From: Arthrobacter pascens
Lineage (GTDB): Bacteria; Actinomycetota; Actinomycetes; Actinomycetales; Micrococcaceae
Length of the DNA stretch: 64,000 nucleotides
Assembly: GCF_030815585.1 (NCBI RefSeq)
Contig: NZ_JAUSWY010000001.1
Coordinates: 3,782,001-3,846,000 of the forward strand
Direction of reading: 5' to 3'
The notes under the pieces were generated by a model. The model was not told the DNA's origin and did not search any database. It worked only from the letters and a program-made list of their open reading frames with translations. Of the stretch, positions 26,782 through 34,472 are shown one piece after another (positions within the stretch are counted from its first letter, which is position 1; each line of letters opens with the position of its first letter). A program made the translations under genes and the position numbers.

Positions 26782-28008
26782 ATGACGACGGCGCACACGA
26801 CACCGCTGGAGCCCACCGGCACCACCCGCGGCAACGCCCCACTGGGCGTGGCGATGATCGGCTACGCCTTTATGGGCAAGGCCCACTCGAACGCGTGGCG
26901 GAACGTGGCCAGTTACTTCGACGTCCCGGCGTTTGAGCAGAAGGTCTTGGTGGGTCGGGATCCAGCCGGGGTTGCGGAAGCCGCCACGAAGTACGGATGG
27001 GCGGAGACCGCCACGGACTGGCGCGCGGTGATCGACCGCGACGATATCCAGATCGTGGACATCTGCGCCCCCGGCTGGATGCACGCCGAGATCGCCATAG
27101 CCGCACTCGAAGCGGGCAAGCACGTGCTGCTGGAAAAGCCGCTGGCCAACACCCTGGCCGAGGCCGAGGCCATGACCGCGGCCGCCCAGGCTGCCCGGGC
27201 ACAGGGCGTGCAGTCCATGGTGGGGTTCAACTACCGGCGCGTCCCGGCCCTGGCGCTCGCGAAGGAACTGATCGCCGAGGGCCGGCTTGGAACCGTCCGG
27301 CACGTCCGCGCCGCCTACCTGCAGGACTGGCTCGCTGACGAAACGGCGCCCATGACCTGGCGACTGAAAAAGGAAACCGCCGGCTCCGGAGCGCTCGGAG
27401 ACATCGCCTCGCACGCGATCGACCAGGTGCTGTTCCTACTCGGGGACCAGGTCACGGAGGTCTCCGGCCGGACGCACACGTTCACCACCCACCGCCCGGG
27501 GGCATCGGGCCTGGAGGAAGTGACCGTCGACGACGCCGCCTGGGCAACGCTGTCCCTCGCCTCCGGAGCAATCGCCTCAGTGGAGGTCTCCCGGGTGGCC
27601 ACAGGCCAGAAGAACTCGTTGAAGCTGGAAGTCTACGGCGAGAAGGGCTCGCTACTCTTTGATCTGGAAAACCTCAACGAGCTCGGCTTCCTTGACGCCA
27701 CCGTGCCCGTCCGCGAGCAGGGCTTCCGCCGGATACTGGTCAACGAGCCAGAGCACCCGTATCTTGAAGCGTGGTGGCCGCAGGGCCACATCATCGGCTG
27801 GGAGCACACCTTTACGCATGAGATCCGTGACTTCCTGCTGGCGATAGACAGCGGAACCGGGCCGTCGCCGTCGTTCGAGGACGGACTGGCCGTCCAGCGC
27901 ATCCTGGATGCCGTCGAAGAATCCGCCGCCGCGAAAAGTTCCATCGTCCAACTGGCCGGCCGCCTGGCCGGCACCCCGTTCAAAACCGCCCCGTCCGAAG
28001 GAGCCTGA
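26782..28008 (+). CDS. Gfo/Idh/MocA oxidoreductase, levoglucosan-dehydrogenase-like
   Basis: 408 aa from the ATG at 26782 (GAGGAG upstream); an in-frame TTG at 26767 lies on that ribosome site. Motifs are IGYAFMGKAHSNAW for the dinucleotide, GKHVLLEKPLANT with the catalytic Lys, YLQDWLAD and GSGALGDIASHAIDQ with the active-site Asp-His. The FMGKAH, YLQDW and GSGALGDIASH blocks are as I recall them for C3-oxidising sugar dehydrogenases such as levoglucosan dehydrogenase described from Pseudarthrobacter. Oxidation at C3 of a glycoside or anhydrosugar is inferred. Confidence 0.88.
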   Translation: MTTAHTTPLEPTGTTRGNAPLGVAMIGYAFMGKAHSNAWRNVASYFDVPAFEQKVLVGRDPAGVAEAATKYGWAETATDWRAVIDRDDIQIVDICAPGWMHAEIAIAALEAGKHVLLEKPLANTLAEAEAMTAAAQAARAQGVQSMVGFNYRRVPALALAKELIAEGRLGTVRHVRAAYLQDWLADETAPMTWRLKKETAGSGALGDIASHAIDQVLFLLGDQVTEVSGRTHTFTTHRPGASGLEEVTVDDAAWATLSLASGAIASVEVSRVATGQKNSLKLEVYGEKGSLLFDLENLNELGFLDATVPVREQGFRRILVNEPEHPYLEAWWPQGHIIGWEHTFTHEIRDFLLAIDSGTGPSPSFEDGLAVQRILDAVEESAAAKSSIVQLAGRLAGTPFKTAPSEGA

Positions 28009-28009
28009 C

Positions 28010-29011
28010 ATGCCCCGCCCGTACACCCTGTTCACCGGCCAGTGGGCCGACCTCCCGTTCGAGGAAGTCGCGCGCCTGGCATCCGGCTGGGGTTATGACG
28101 GCCTGGAAATCGCCGTCTCCGGAGACCATCTGGACGCCTGGCGCTGGGACGAACCAGGCTATGTCGAGTCCAAGCTCGCTGTCCTGGAGAAGCACAACCT
28201 CAAGGTTTGGGCCATCTCCAACCACCTCAAGGGCCAGGCCGTGTGCGATGACCCCATCGACTTCCGCCACGAAGCCATCGTCGGGGCCAAAGTCTGGGGC
28301 GACGGCGACCCGGAAGGCGTCCGCCAGCGCGCCGCCGAGGAAATGAAGCACACCGCCCGGCTGGCCAAGGCACTGGGCGTGGACACCGTCGTCGGGTTCA
28401 CTGGATCATCCATCTGGCAGTACGTGGCCATGTTCCCGCCCGTCCCGGAAAAAGTCATCGACGCCGGCTACCAGGACTTCGCGGACCGCTGGAACCCCAT
28501 CCTGGACGTCTTCGACGAATGTGGCGTCCGTTTCGCCCACGAAGTCCACCCGTCCGAGATCGCGTACGACTACTGGACCACCGTCCGCACGCTCGAAGCC
28601 ATCGGCCACCGCCCCGCGTTCGGCCTGAACTGGGATCCCTCGCACTTCATGTGGCAGGGCATCGACCCGGTCTCCTTCATCTGGGACTTCAAGGACCGGA
28701 TCTACCATGTGGACTGCAAGGACACCAAGCTCCGTCCCACCGGCCGGAACACCGTCATGGGTTCGCACCTGCCTTGGGGCGACCCACGCAGGGGCTGGGA
28801 CTTCGTCTCCGCGGGCCGCGGCGACGTGCCGTGGGAATCATCCTTCCGCGCCCTCACAGCGATCGGCTACAACGGACCCATCTCCGTGGAATGGGAAGAC
28901 GCGGGCATGGACCGCCTCCACGGCGCCCCCGAAGCACTTGCCGCCCTGAAGAAGTTCGACTTCCCGGCCTCTAACACCTCCTTCGACGCGGCCTTCAGCT
29001 CCAAGCCCTAG
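28010..29011 (+). CDS. TIM-barrel isomerase/lyase, C-glycoside-deglycosidase-like
   Basis: 333 aa. The ATG at 28010 is 2 bases after the preceding stop, with AAGGAG inside that gene's end. It is a xylose-isomerase-like TIM barrel with ligand candidates in FAHEVHPSE, LNWDPSHFMWQGIDP, YHVDCKD and SVEWEDAGMD. The WDPSHFMWQGIDP segment and length resemble the alpha subunits of bacterial C-deglycosidases and related 3-keto-glycoside eliminating enzymes. No small beta-subunit gene is seen next to it. Last gene of the operon. Confidence 0.82.
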   Translation: MPRPYTLFTGQWADLPFEEVARLASGWGYDGLEIAVSGDHLDAWRWDEPGYVESKLAVLEKHNLKVWAISNHLKGQAVCDDPIDFRHEAIVGAKVWGDGDPEGVRQRAAEEMKHTARLAKALGVDTVVGFTGSSIWQYVAMFPPVPEKVIDAGYQDFADRWNPILDVFDECGVRFAHEVHPSEIAYDYWTTVRTLEAIGHRPAFGLNWDPSHFMWQGIDPVSFIWDFKDRIYHVDCKDTKLRPTGRNTVMGSHLPWGDPRRGWDFVSAGRGDVPWESSFRALTAIGYNGPISVEWEDAGMDRLHGAPEALAALKKFDFPASNTSFDAAFSSKP

Positions 29012-29016
29012 GAGTT

Positions 29017-29067
29017 TTGTCCAGAAAACGCGAGCAAAAGTGACTTTTGCGGACGTTATCTGGACAA
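29017..29067. terminator. 51-bp palindrome ending the sugar operon
   Basis: 25-base arms (29017-29041 and 29043-29067) match at 21 positions around G29042; the core GCAAAAGT G ACTTTTGC is perfect and the outer ends are TTGTCCAGA/TCTGGACAA. It begins 6 bases after the operon's last stop and probably terminates it. The ACTTTTGC half also occurs in the ROK operator at 21385, so repressor binding here is possible. Confidence 0.6.
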
Positions 29068-29099
29068 GAACCCGGAAACAGCGCACGTAGAATCCCTGC

Positions 29100-29630
29100 A
29101 TGACCCATACCATCCGCAAGGCAGCAACGGACGACGCCGGCCCGCTCGCCGAGCTGGCGGCCGTCACCTTCCCGCTGGCCTGCCCGCCGTCGTCGTCGCC
29201 TGAGGACATTGCCGCCCACTTGGCGAACACGCTCACCGAAAGGCATTTCCAGGGCTACCTGATGAATCCGGACATCACGGTGCTGGTGATCGACGACGAC
29301 GGCCGGCTCCGCGGCTACAGCCTCCTGGTACACCGCCCGGCGGAAGACATGGAGGTGGCCTCGATGTTGACGTTCAGGCCTTCCACAGAGCTCAGCAAGT
29401 GCTACGTCCACCCGGAGCACCACGGACTGGGTGCAGCAGCAGAGCTGATGCAAGCCAGCCTTCAGTCCGCGGCTGAATCCGGGGCCGGCGTGTGGCTGGG
29501 CGTCAACAACGAAAACGCCCGGGCCTTGCGCTTCTATGAGAAGTCAGGCTTTCGCCAGGTGGGAACCAAGACTTTCCGGTTGGGAAGCACCCTTGAACAC
29601 GACTTCGTGATGGAGCGTGCAGTCCCCTAG
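29100..29630 (+). CDS. GNAT-family N-acetyltransferase
   Basis: 176 aa. Starts MTHTIRKAATDDAGPLAEL, typical of GNAT proteins. The acetyl-CoA binding motif A is CYVHPEHHGLGAAAELMQ, followed by LGVNNENARALRFYEKSGF. The acceptor substrate is unknown. It stands alone: a palindromic terminator lies before it and a convergent glycosyltransferase after it. Confidence 0.9.
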   Translation: MTHTIRKAATDDAGPLAELAAVTFPLACPPSSSPEDIAAHLANTLTERHFQGYLMNPDITVLVIDDDGRLRGYSLLVHRPAEDMEVASMLTFRPSTELSKCYVHPEHHGLGAAAELMQASLQSAAESGAGVWLGVNNENARALRFYEKSGFRQVGTKTFRLGSTLEHDFVMERAVP

Positions 29631-29638
29631 CCGCCGGG

Positions 29639-30709
29639 TCAAGCGCCCAGTCGATTCCGGTGCAAGGAAATCCCATCCGGGACCGCTGGAGCATCTCGCT
29701 CTTGAAGGAGCTGGGCAAAAAGTCGAAGATGGTCGGCAACCATGCGTTCAGCGCTGAACCGTTCCTCAACACTGGCACGGCACCCTGCCCTACTCAGGCC
29801 TGCGGCGGCAGGAATAAGATCCGCCAGGCTGTCCGTGGCGGCCAGGTAGCCTGTCCGTCCGTGCTCCACAATCTCAGGGGCCGAACCGATCGGGGTGCCC
29901 ACCACGGGCGTGCCGGTGGCAAGGGATTCAATCATGACCAGGCCGAACGGTTCAGACCACTGGATGGGATTGAGGAAGGCCATCGCTTCCCCCATAAGTC
30001 GGTACTTATCCGCGTCCGCGAGCTCCCCCAGGAACTCTTCGTTGGGTCCCAGCAGCGGCCTGATGACGTCCTGAAAATAGCGGACCTCCTCAGGCTCGCG
30101 CATCTTTGCAGCAATTTTGAGGGGAATCCGGGCTTTCCGCGCGACCTGGATGGCTTCCAGCACTCCCTTGTCCGGACACATGCGGCCCACAAAGCACACA
30201 TAGCCACCATGCCCGGAGCCCAGCGGAACAGTGGACAGCTCCATTCCGTGATGAATCACCTTGGTCACCGGGACATCAGGGGCATGGGAGGTCTGATCGC
30301 GCGATATGGCGATGATTGAGGTGTTGGCGCCCACTGCCCGGTAGACTTCCGCGGCCGCGGGCGTGAGCAACCCGTGGATAGTGGTGACCACCGGGACTCC
30401 GGGGGGCCGGAAGGGGCAGAAGGGTCCGGCCAGGGTGTGGTCGTGGATGATGTCCACGCCTTGCATTCCTTCATAGGCCCTGATGATGTGGCTCAGTTCC
30501 GAGAGCGTGGAGCCGATTTCGGCCGGCTCGGACATGCGCATCCCGGCGACGCGAGGTGCCGGACACCGGCTGTCCGACGCGGCAGCCAATAGCACGTCGT
30601 GGCCCGCCTCCATGAATCCGCGCGCGAGGGTGTCCGCCACCCTCTCTATGCCGCCGTAGGTAACTGGAGGTACAGGAATCCATGGTCCTGCAATGAGTCC
30701 TATCCGCAT
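29639..30709 (-). CDS. Glycosyltransferase family 4
   Basis: 356 aa from the ATG at 30709, chosen because GGGAGG lies 6 bases upstream and MRIGLIAGPWIPVPP is the usual N-terminus; a longer frame to 30862 is not supported. GT-B fold: PVTYGGIERVADTLARG for the acceptor half, IHDHTLAGPF, then CFVGRMCPDKGVLEAI and the EX7E-type region SEPFGLVMIESLATGTPVVG binding the sugar nucleotide. Donor and acceptor are unknown. Monocistronic, convergent with the GNAT gene. Confidence 0.88.
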   Translation of the reverse strand: MRIGLIAGPWIPVPPVTYGGIERVADTLARGFMEAGHDVLLAAASDSRCPAPRVAGMRMSEPAEIGSTLSELSHIIRAYEGMQGVDIIHDHTLAGPFCPFRPPGVPVVTTIHGLLTPAAAEVYRAVGANTSIIAISRDQTSHAPDVPVTKVIHHGMELSTVPLGSGHGGYVCFVGRMCPDKGVLEAIQVARKARIPLKIAAKMREPEEVRYFQDVIRPLLGPNEEFLGELADADKYRLMGEAMAFLNPIQWSEPFGLVMIESLATGTPVVGTPIGSAPEIVEHGRTGYLAATDSLADLIPAAAGLSRAGCRASVEERFSAERMVADHLRLFAQLLQERDAPAVPDGISLHRNRLGA

Positions 30710-30934
30710 CCCTGGCCTCCCGGGACAGCGGCAATCGCGCGCCCGGATGGCTGAGGGCCTGCCATCGCGGAACGACGTCAAACCGCGGGTTACTCGGATC
30801 ATTCGGTCCGAAAGGCATCTGCTTAACCTACGCTTCCGACTATCGTCCGAAACCGGCCCCAAAACAAGGGCCCCTGTGACGTATCCAACACCCGTCTCCG
30901 GAATGGCAGCGGAGGGGCCGGAGTTAACCCAGGC

Positions 30935-31633
30935 ATGAAGATTGAGATCTGGTCAGACGTCGCGTGCCCGTGGTGCTACATCGGCAAACGCCGGTTCGAG
31001 GCCGCCCTTGCAGAATTCCCGCACCGTGACTCCGTGGAAGTCCACTGGCGCAGCTACCAGCTGGATCCCAGCCTGCCCGGACACTACGACGGCACCGAGC
31101 TGGATTACCTGAGCACCCGCAAGGGCATGGCCCCGCAGCAGGTCTCGCAGATGTTTGACCACGTGGCAGCCCAGGCCAAGGGCGAAGGCCTGGACTACCG
31201 CTTCGACAAAGTGGTGGTCGCCAACAGCTTCACCGCCCACCGCCTGATCCATCTCGCGGCCGCCCATGGCGTGCAGGACGCCGCCAAGGAACGCCTCCTC
31301 AGCGATCATTTCGAGCACGGCGAGGACATCGGCAGCCGGGAGTACCTCACAGCGCTGGGCGGGGATCTGGGCCTCGACGCCGAGGACGTCGCTGAGCTGT
31401 TCTCCACGGACAAGTACGCTGACGACGTCCGGTCCGATTTCGAGGAAGCCCGCGCCTTGGGCATCAGCGGTGTGCCGTTCTTTGTGATCGACCGCAAGTT
31501 CGGCCTGTCCGGCGCCCAGCCCGCCGAGACATTCACGGCGGCGCTCAACCAGGCGTGGCAGGAAACCCATCCCCTGGTGCTGGTCAACACCGCCGACGGC
31601 GACTCCTGCGGCCCCGACGGATGTGCCGTCTAG
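30935..31633 (+). CDS. DsbA-family oxidoreductase, FrnE-like
   Basis: 232 aa. Thioredoxin fold with active site CPWC at residues about 11-14 (IEIWSDVACPWCYIGKRRFE), the cis-Pro segment SGVPFFVIDRKFGLSGAQP, and the helical insert typical of FrnE/2-hydroxychromene-isomerase-like DsbA proteins. There is no signal peptide, so it is cytoplasmic. The C-terminus ends in GDSCGPDGCAV, giving two extra cysteines. Likely a disulfide reductase or isomerase linked to oxidative stress. Confidence 0.9.
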   Translation: MKIEIWSDVACPWCYIGKRRFEAALAEFPHRDSVEVHWRSYQLDPSLPGHYDGTELDYLSTRKGMAPQQVSQMFDHVAAQAKGEGLDYRFDKVVVANSFTAHRLIHLAAAHGVQDAAKERLLSDHFEHGEDIGSREYLTALGGDLGLDAEDVAELFSTDKYADDVRSDFEEARALGISGVPFFVIDRKFGLSGAQPAETFTAALNQAWQETHPLVLVNTADGDSCGPDGCAV

Positions 31634-31656
31634 CCCCACCTCCCATGAGGTTTACT

Positions 31657-31680
31657 GACACATAGCGGTAAAGTGTCTGC
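31657..31680 (+). promoter_or_regulatory. Candidate leaderless promoter and GACAC/GTGTC operator
   Basis: GACAC (31657-31661) and GTGTC (31673-31677) form an inverted repeat immediately before the 31681 ATG. TAAAGT at 31669-31674 sits at -12 to -7 relative to the ATG, which has no ribosome site, consistent with a leaderless transcript controlled by its own product. No clear -35 is seen. Confidence 0.4.
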
Positions 31681-32331
31681 ATGCCCAGGATTTCGGCGGC
31701 CAGCAACGCCGCGCAACGTGCCGAGACCCAGCGCCGCATCCTCAGGGCCTTTGGCGAGCTGTTGTTTACCCACGGCCTGCCCGGACTGACCATGACGGAC
31801 GTCGCGCGGCATGCCGGGGTAGGGCGGACTGCGGTCTACAACTACTACGCGGACATCGAAGAACTCCTCATCTCGTATGCCCTGGATGAGACCGAGCGGT
31901 TCCTCTCCGAGCTCCGGGATGCCCTGAACCGCTTGGACAATCCGGTGGACCGGCTGGCGCTCTACGTGCGCGCCCAGGTGGAGGACCTCAGCCGCCGCCA
32001 CCTCCCGCCCGGACCGGCCATGGCAGCGGTGATGTCGCCGTCGTCCTTTGCCAAACTGGCTGACCACGTGGGCGAGCTCAGCATCCTGCTGCAGGGCATC
32101 CTGCGCGACGGTATGGATCAGGGGTACTTGCCCGAAGCGGACATCGGCCAACAGGCGCAGCTGATCCACGGCACCCTCTCCTCCAGTGCGGCCCGCGGCA
32201 GCGACGAGCCTCAGGAGCTCAAAGCCCGGATCGACCGTACGGTGCGTTTCATCCAATTGGGTGCGGGCGCAACGTTCGACGACGACGGCCGGCCCGTGCG
32301 CGCCGGTCAGTTTCCTGTAGTGGCTGGCTGA
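31681..32331 (+). CDS. TetR family transcriptional regulator
   Basis: 216 aa. The HTH is at residues about 15-60 (LLFTHGLPGLTMTDVARHAG, then TAVYNYYADIEELLI). The C-terminal domain is of the TetR_C type with no named ligand. The gene appears leaderless with an operator-like repeat directly at its start. No target other than itself is evident; the DsbA-like gene upstream is a possible co-regulated neighbour. Confidence 0.87.
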   Translation: MPRISAASNAAQRAETQRRILRAFGELLFTHGLPGLTMTDVARHAGVGRTAVYNYYADIEELLISYALDETERFLSELRDALNRLDNPVDRLALYVRAQVEDLSRRHLPPGPAMAAVMSPSSFAKLADHVGELSILLQGILRDGMDQGYLPEADIGQQAQLIHGTLSSSAARGSDEPQELKARIDRTVRFIQLGAGATFDDDGRPVRAGQFPVVAG

Positions 32332-32349
32332 ATCCCCGGCAGATGTCTG

Positions 32350-33021
32350 TCAGGGCGTGGCGCCTGCCGTCGGGATGACCGGCCACTTTTCCTCGTCGGT
32401 GATCCGGCGGCTTTCGCGCGGGCAGCTGAGCCGGCCCGGGGTCTGGTCCACAAGGTCCACCGCCGCAAGTTCCTTGTAATCCCCGGCGACGATCACGTCC
32501 ACGCTGGCGTCCGTCCGGTCGTCCTGAAAGTAGTCCGAGCCCGGCAGGTTGCGCTGGACGCTGAACGCTGCCGACTGCCCTGCCGCCCCTGACACCACCG
32601 CCGCAATCCCCCGGTAGCCGGCCTCCGTGTTGGCCACCGCGCCAACTACGAACTTACGTGCCAGGAATTCGTCGGCCACGGTGCGGGCCAGACCGGGCCG
32701 GCTGGTGGAGTTAAAGACGTTGAGATTGATCTTGTCGTTGGGGGTGTAGTCAAAAGTGGTCGTGGGACAGGTGGAGGCTGGTTCTTCGCTGCGCTCCGAG
32801 GTGGGGATCTTGATCTGTCCGCTCATGATGGCCACTGCCGTGAGGACGGCGGCGACGATGAGGCCCAGCAGGAGGACCAGAACCACGCCGTGCAGCACGT
32901 GGCGGCGCAGCCTGACGGGGTCGTCGGAATCCCCGGAATCCTCGAACGCGGCCCTCAGTTCCGGGCCGCTGACAACGTGGTGGCCATGCAGGATTTTGGC
33001 GTCCTTGGCCTTCTTAGCCAT
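32350..33021 (-). CDS. LytR C-terminal domain membrane protein
   Basis: 223 aa. A cytoplasmic N-terminus of about 45 residues, a single membrane helix (HGVVLVLLLGLIVAAVLTAVAIM) and an external LytR_C domain (INLNVFNSTSRPGLARTVADE ... DASVDVIVAGDY). No LCP catalytic domain is present, so it is a stand-alone LytR_C protein of the kind common in actinobacteria, with an assumed cell-wall role. It overlaps the upstream small gene by 8 bases and is translationally coupled to it. Confidence 0.85.
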   Translation of the reverse strand: MAKKAKDAKILHGHHVVSGPELRAAFEDSGDSDDPVRLRRHVLHGVVLVLLLGLIVAAVLTAVAIMSGQIKIPTSERSEEPASTCPTTTFDYTPNDKINLNVFNSTSRPGLARTVADEFLARKFVVGAVANTEAGYRGIAAVVSGAAGQSAAFSVQRNLPGSDYFQDDRTDASVDVIVAGDYKELAAVDLVDQTPGRLSCPRESRRITDEEKWPVIPTAGATP

Positions 33022-33316
33022 TGAGGACCAGCACTCGGGCGTGAATGGCGGTGCGTTGATGCAAGGCCGTGCGGACCGCGCGGTGGAGCCCGTCCTCTAG
33101 GTACAGCGTTCCCTGATACTGCACCACGTGAGGAAAGAGGTCCCCGAAAAAAGTGGAGTCCTCAGCCAGCAGCGCTTCAAGGTCCAACGTGCGTTTGGTG
33201 GTCACCAGTTCGTCCAGCCGGACGGGGCGCGGCGGCAGCGAGGCCCACTCTTTGGGCGTGTTGTAACCATGGTCGGGGTAAGGGCGTCCCTCGCCCACAG
33301 CTTTGAATATCACCAT
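33014..33316 (-). CDS. Conserved small protein with ParB/Srx-like motif
   Basis: 100 aa. The sequence shows PPRPVRLDELVTTKRTLDLE, LLAEDSTFFGDLFPHVV and YLEDGLHRAVRTALHQR. The DGLHR segment followed by a helix and a short strand resembles the ParB/sulfiredoxin-fold DGxHR nucleotide-binding motif; this is my inference from pattern only. Such genes precede LytR_C genes in related actinobacteria as I recall, and are sometimes labelled VapB-like without a toxin; none is seen here. Its end overlaps the LytR_C gene start. Confidence 0.75.
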   Translation of the reverse strand: MVIFKAVGEGRPYPDHGYNTPKEWASLPPRPVRLDELVTTKRTLDLEALLAEDSTFFGDLFPHVVQYQGTLYLEDGLHRAVRTALHQRTAIHARVLVLNG

Positions 33317-33462
33317 GCCACCCTAGGCACGTTGCGGGCCCAAAAGAAGTGCCTTGCCCGCCGCATTCCCAGGTTGTAGCCAAACAGTAACCAAGTGTCA
33401 CATGCGGTTAGAGTCGGCGGGCCACCGCAGGGGGCTTAGCCCGCGGCTGACACAATGGAGCC

Positions 33463-34392
33463 ATGACTGCACCCGAGTTTCCCGCCGGTTCCACGCCGGA
33501 CGTCCGCCTGCCGTCCGCCCCTCCCCTCGCGCTCCTGCTCGACGTCGACGGACCGGTGGCCAGCCCTCTGACCCGCGACGTGAAACCGGAGATCATCGCG
33601 GACCTGGTGGCCCTTGCCTCTGCCGGGATTCCCGTCATCTTCAACACCGGTCGCTCCGATGCATTCATCCGGGAACAGGTGATGGAGCCGATGATTGCCG
33701 CCGGGATGCCGGGCGGAACGGTCATCCATGCCATCTGCGAGAAGGGTGCCGTCTGGTTCAGCTACACGGCCACCGGACCGGGACCCATTCACGTCGACCG
33801 GGAACTCGCTGTGCCCACGGCCTACGGGGACGACGTGCGCAGGCTCGTGGCCGAGGATTATTCCGCGCACATGTTCTTCGACGAGACCAAACGCGCCATG
33901 GTGTCCGTGGAGCAGCACATCGAGGTGGCCAACGCCGATTACCTGGCGGAACAGAAACTCTTCGACACGGACGCCATGGACCTTATGGCCCGCCATGGCC
34001 TGGGTGTCGTCCGGCTGGAGCATCACGCTCCGAACTCCGACGACGAAGTGGACTACCGCGTTGATCCCACCATCATTTCCACAGATATTGAATCCGTCAG
34101 GCTGGGAAAGGACCTCGGAGCCAGCCGGGCAGTGGAACTCCTGGCCGCACAGGGCATCACCCCGCAGGCCTGGCGGACCGTGGGGGATTCCCGCACCGAC
34201 TACGCCATGGCAGACTGGCTGCACCACAACGATCACCCCGTGAAGCATGTGGATGTCCGTCCCGCGGACGGCGTTCCCGTGAAGCCCTACGCGGTGCTGA
34301 CGGCCACGGACCTGGACCTGGGCGCTGACGTGATCCACGACGACGCCGGTGGCGCCTTCTTGCGCAGCTGGCGCGAGTCACTGGTCAGCTGA
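33463..34392 (+). CDS. HAD-superfamily hydrolase
   Basis: 309 aa. HAD motif I is LLLDVDGPVASPL with nucleophile Asp, motif II lies in IFNTGRSD, and motif IV is RTVGDSRTDYAMADW. The large cap between motifs II and III suggests a Cof/phosphosugar-phosphatase-type (C2 cap) enzyme. The substrate is unknown. The next gene, a Stealth-type sugar-phosphate transferase 80 bp downstream, hints at a glycan or sugar-phosphate context. Confidence 0.85.
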   Translation: MTAPEFPAGSTPDVRLPSAPPLALLLDVDGPVASPLTRDVKPEIIADLVALASAGIPVIFNTGRSDAFIREQVMEPMIAAGMPGGTVIHAICEKGAVWFSYTATGPGPIHVDRELAVPTAYGDDVRRLVAEDYSAHMFFDETKRAMVSVEQHIEVANADYLAEQKLFDTDAMDLMARHGLGVVRLEHHAPNSDDEVDYRVDPTIISTDIESVRLGKDLGASRAVELLAAQGITPQAWRTVGDSRTDYAMADWLHHNDHPVKHVDVRPADGVPVKPYAVLTATDLDLGADVIHDDAGGAFLRSWRESLVS

Positions 34393-34472
34393 GCCCTCCC
34401 GGGCCGGGTGCGGCCCACGAGAGTCCTGCGGTTTTTTCTGCCGCGCTATTATGCAAGGAGGAACCCTTACCA

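Noticed and set aside
33014..33316. VapB-type antitoxin
   Set aside because: No PIN-domain toxin gene is adjacent and the sequence fits a ParB/Srx-like pattern better than an AbrB/RHH antitoxin.
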